A DNA stretch of 20,255 nt from contig JARBJD010000729.1 of the NCBI GenBank assembly GCA_033064195.1, positions 1 through 20,255 of the forward strand, written 5' to 3'. Below the pieces are notes generated by a model. That model was not told where the DNA came from and searched no databases. It was given only the letters and a program-made list of their open reading frames with translations. The DNA comes from Blattamonas nauphoetae. Lineage: Eukaryota; Preaxostyla; Oxymonadida. This document shows, in pieces, positions 17,022-20,255 of the stretch (the stretch's first letter is position 1; each line of letters starts with the position of its first letter). The position numbers were made by a program, and so were the translations under genes.

Positions 17022-17025
17022 CCAT
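16669..17025. repeat. 40-bp tandem repeat, about nine copies, derived from the 42-bp unit
   Basis: Unit beginning CGTTCGATCACTTTCTGC and ending TCTTCTTCCATCTT, identical in all copies. It is the 42-bp unit with two bases fewer and small changes near the loss. The last copy is cut in CCAT at 17022-17025, where capsid sequence begins. Confidence 0.95.
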
Positions 17026-18600
17026 GACTGCGACTCTGAAAGTTAATAATTGGCAAACAACAGCTGGTAAGGTTGGATCGTACATGAATGAGAGAATCTT
17101 CATCTTCGTTGGACTCAAGCATTCTGCATCAATCTTTCGTGACCTTACTGTTCTTCACAACAATCAGAGAATCAATAGCACAACAAACAATGATGTCTCA
17201 ATGGAGTCTCACATCTACAATATGATAAAACCGAAGAGTCAATTGGAGAATCGAAAACATTGTCACACACCTTGGCAGAATGCTTGGAATCATGATGAAT
17301 CTGTTGCCGGGGTGTACATTCCACTTTCGGATTTTACAACGACGTCCGGAACAGGAGTGTTTCAAGACACTATTGATGTGCCTATTCGTGTGTCGATTAA
17401 TCTTGAAGATCTTCTGATATTCTCAGGGATGACTGACTATCCAAAATGTCTCTTTGGCGATTTGAAATTGAGTGTGCACATGAATGAAGATGCGTTTGTT
17501 TGTTGTTCTGTTAATCCTGAACTCACTTTGAAAGATACACTATCATCACTCGTCACTGGAACAGCATCAGCACCAACGATTAAAGCAGCAATTCTCAATT
17601 GTATTCAACATCGTCCATATTTTCTGAACAATCTCAGCACCTCATGCACAAAGAACTTCGTTCAAATTGGTCAATCATTTCAGCAACCAACAGTTACAAA
17701 AGACATTGTTTGTTCAACAGCCAATGTCGTGACAACAGAACCAGAATATGTGGATCAGTACATCTCATTAAACGTCACAAATTATCGGATTGATGATGTG
17801 TATTGCATGAGTGCTGGATACAAAATGAAAGATGGTGCGATAAAGAAACTCATAGAGATGTATCAGAATCGTCCTGGAACAATTCCAGCTGAGAAGATCT
17901 CATTCTATCCATTTCAGAAGACGCCAACGGCAACAGGAATTGATTGTACTCAGCAAATGGTTGTGGTGAATGCAAAGGATATTATGCTTCTCTTCCGTCA
18001 TTGCGACAATGAAGTCACTTGCTTCCACAATCCAATGCAGAAGAACATCCAAGTGACTATGCAAAACAGGTATTATCCAGAACAACCGACTACAACAATT
18101 GGAGCTCGCTTCTATCAATTTGCATTATCGACTCTCAATCTCGATTCGTACCTCGCTGTTCCTGATGATTTGGAGCGATCACTGACAGATTCTCTCGTTG
18201 AAGAGAAACTCACTGGTGACGGAACATATCCAAATGAAACAATGACACGAGTTCGTCCAGTTCATGACAATACTGACTTCCTTCTGTGCTTTCATACTCA
18301 GAAGTGGATGTCCAACAAACTGCAATGATTCGATCAGTTCCAGAGGTGTAGAATGCTGCAGTCACTTTGAGATCACATCCAATTTATCAAGGTAATCTTG
18401 ACACATACTACAATGTCTACAATCCGAGTCAAAGTGGTGGTGATATGACAACATTTACACATCCTCCAGCACCAATATTAGCCACAAATGCAACAACGTG
18501 GTGGGTATTACGATACAGCAATGGCGAACCAAGAGTTGAGTACTATCCTAATCACACATTGAAAGCATTACATAAAGATTCAGGAATTATTCCAAATTGA
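17022..18600 (+). pseudogene. Capsid-type protein 1, second copy (5'-truncated, broken)
   Basis: Copy of the gene at 3506-5374 lacking its first 97 codons and start motif. The same TGA ends it at 18598-18600. It has a few breaks. About 97-100 percent identical to the first copy depending on the segment, with the differences concentrated in 17639-18185. Confidence 0.8.
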
Positions 18601-18627
18601 AAACATTAAAAGAAAATAATGATATAG

Positions 18628-18640
18628 TATTTTTATTTTT
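18628..18640 (+). promoter_or_regulatory. T-rich start motif, second copy
   Basis: TATTTTTATTTTT, 6 bp before the ATG at 18647; counterpart of 5402-5415. Confidence 0.5.
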
Positions 18641-18646
18641 CTATAA

Positions 18647-20255
18647 ATGAGAAGTTTCAGATCTACTCAATCAAAACCAACATCGACATTAATTGAGGCA
18701 AATCGAAGTGCAATCATACTTGCCAAAACAATGGGATTCAGAACCTCACATCTACTCCATCCAAGAAGTGCATCCAACAAATCCTCCCATGCCATGCAGG
18801 GTGGAGACGAGATTGAAGTTCCATTGTGCTATGACGGTCATGATGTGACTGAGTTTGCGAAGAGTCATTTACGAATAGATCTAACTGTTACTGTTCCTTT
18901 TACCAGCCATTCGATGGAGCTAAATTTGGGATGATTGGACAATATGGAATGTTCTACGGATATAAATCATCATCAGATGCAATTCGAGACATGAGACTCG
19001 TCGACAGTAAAGGAAACATCATTGACAATTCACACAGAATAATCATGTTCACGAATCATTTCTGTATCACACTTTCAAGTCTTTTTGAAGAAAAACAACA
19101 TGAAACATTGCTACAGTCTTTTGAAAATGTCAGAGAATGGATCCAAGCGTGTGTGGATTCTATTTTGTTCCAACACTCAATGGAAACAAAGCACCTTTCA
19201 CCGCGACAATTCCACTGGTTATTCCATTTGTGAACCTCCTCCCGTTGAGTACCTTTGATCAGTATCCTAATTCCATCTTTGGCAATTTACGTTTGAGATT
19301 TCACTTGACAACAGATTCACTTGTGTATTGTCCCGTTCGAGTTTCAGCTGTTATTTTAAAAACTCTTGAGATGATTCGAGATCGATTTCCAGACAAAAAT
19401 AATACTATAGTTGATCAAGATGGAATGCATCAACTGGGTGAGAATGAATACTCCACTCTGACACAAGAATTTACCCAAATTGGAAATCCAGTGATTCAAT
19501 ACGATCAAACTGCTCATCCAGCAACCACAACTGTTCATGAGGTTAGAACGAAGGTATCCACTTCAACTGTCGGTCTTCATCAGTGGATAAAGTCACATCA
19601 GTTTGCTACGGATATCAAATCACTGATGCAACGAAACAATCCCTCTTCAACACATATTCAAAACTGTTTATGTCCTGAAAGCAGAAAGAATTGACACACA
19701 GTCATTTCAATCACAAGCGACTGCAATGGGAGTGAGATCAAACATCAGCATCAAACTCAACAATCTTATGAATCTAATGTGCGCTTATTCCCAGAAAGAC
19801 CAAATGAATGAACAGTCTTCAGAAATCCTCATTATGTTGGCTTATTCGAAATGCTTGGATCCAACTTTCCCAATTTCCCAATGTCAACGATATCACCTGA
19901 GTTCTATCAAATGATGATGGTGAATGGTGACTTCATTAGTTGTTCCGCAACGGAAGAGTTTGAGAATTCAATTTGTATGTCCCGTATTGCTAGCCACAAT
20001 GGAGGGTCGTTTAAGAGAACCAGAGCAGTTACGGATGCTACTTCATTCCACATTCATGGTTCCAACAGATCGAAGTGAAATCGCTGGTGGTGAAGAAGGT
20101 ATCTCAACAGCAGAATCAGTGAATATCGTCTACAGGATCCGCAATCAATCAGGAGAACTCGATCCATATTTTCAACTCCAGAAGGTCCTCCTCCACCAAT
20201 TTTGGCACTACATCAGGCAACATACTGGTTGTTCTGGATTGAGAATGGACAACTC
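18647..20255 (+). pseudogene. Capsid-type protein 2, second copy (broken, runs off the window)
   Basis: Counterpart of 5422 to about 7041. Nearly identical in bases but with many small breaks, more than the first copy. The window ends before its stop codon. Differences from the first copy are mostly small insertions and deletions with very few substitutions. Confidence 0.75.

Larger units (their letters stand above)
17022..20255 (+). mobile_element. Second, partial copy of the Polinton-like capsid module (fossil)
   Basis: Sequence matches 3795 to about 7041 almost base for base, in the same orientation, and continues past the window edge. It starts inside the first capsid-type gene at codon 98 (ATG 17024 corresponds to 3797). 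The spacer and T-rich motif between the two capsid genes are kept. This copy is more broken than the first, with around a dozen small breaks, most of them in the second gene. The near identity means the duplication is recent, or that part of the difference is assembly error close to a repeat array. Confidence 0.85.

Noticed and set aside
14695-17025. Possible CRISPR-like array because of regular spacing
   Set aside because: The units are directly adjacent without unique spacers, and they encode a coiled coil; this is a minisatellite.
14376-17027. 883-codon plus-strand frame of Leu, Pro and Ser rich repeats
   Set aside because: Antisense shadow of the 42-bp coding array; a repeat of 42 bp without stops keeps all frames open.
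1-20255. Non-standard genetic code with TAA/TAG as Gln, known in some oxymonads
   Set aside because: TAG ends genes at 179 and 2707 next to hairpins, and TAA ends others at 3463 and 7109, all at natural gene ends, so the standard code fits.
1-20255. tRNA, rRNA or other structured RNA genes
   Set aside because: No cloverleaf, A/B box pair or conserved rRNA core was noticed on either strand.

Overview
The window looks like nuclear DNA of an anaerobic protist, most likely a metamonad of the oxymonad type such as Blattamonas. This rests on remembered family resemblance, not a search: decayed genes for cysteine- and serine-rich beta-helix surface proteins, a kinase C-lobe fragment with an RWRAPE motif, a coiled-coil protein ending in a SPRY-like domain that closes with EVLWLKRL, very short introns, and short-period minisatellites. 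TAA, TAG and TGA all fall at sensible gene ends, which argues for the standard genetic code.

Positions 1-7446 are the right-hand part of a Polinton/Maverick-like, capsid-bearing DNA element, treated here as a fossil. It is compact: the tail of an upstream gene, a packaging-type ATPase on the minus strand, then a one-way run of two unidentified proteins, two small hydrophobic or basic proteins, two large paralogous capsid-type proteins, and the start of one more gene. Nearly every plus-strand gene has the same T-rich motif just before its start, and several gene ends carry hairpins. Most of the frames look whole; the second capsid-type gene is broken.

Positions 7447-12752 are host-like DNA in decay. 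A 17-bp minisatellite is split by an 860-bp non-autonomous transposon with 24-bp terminal inverted repeats and a 4-bp target duplication. A minus-strand beta-helix pseudogene follows, interrupted by a 348-bp hAT-like MITE. Then comes an unidentified plus-strand pseudogene with tiny introns. A 27-bp sequence (T-run, CGAGACTCAACACCCC, T-run) stands at 7415-7446 and again, inverted, at 12753-12779.

Positions 12781-17021 hold more host gene wreckage: a kinase C-lobe (+), a beta-helix piece (-), and a coiled-coil/SPRY gene (-) whose coding region contains 47 copies of a 42-bp repeat followed by about nine copies of a 40-bp derivative.

At 17022 the 40-bp array joins, through a 4-bp overlap (CCAT), the interior of the first capsid-type gene. 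From there to the end of the window runs a second, nearly identical but more broken copy of the capsid module. The two copies are identical over about 600 bp, differ at 16 sites in the next 550 bp, then are almost free of substitutions again. That points to recombination with a further unseen copy.
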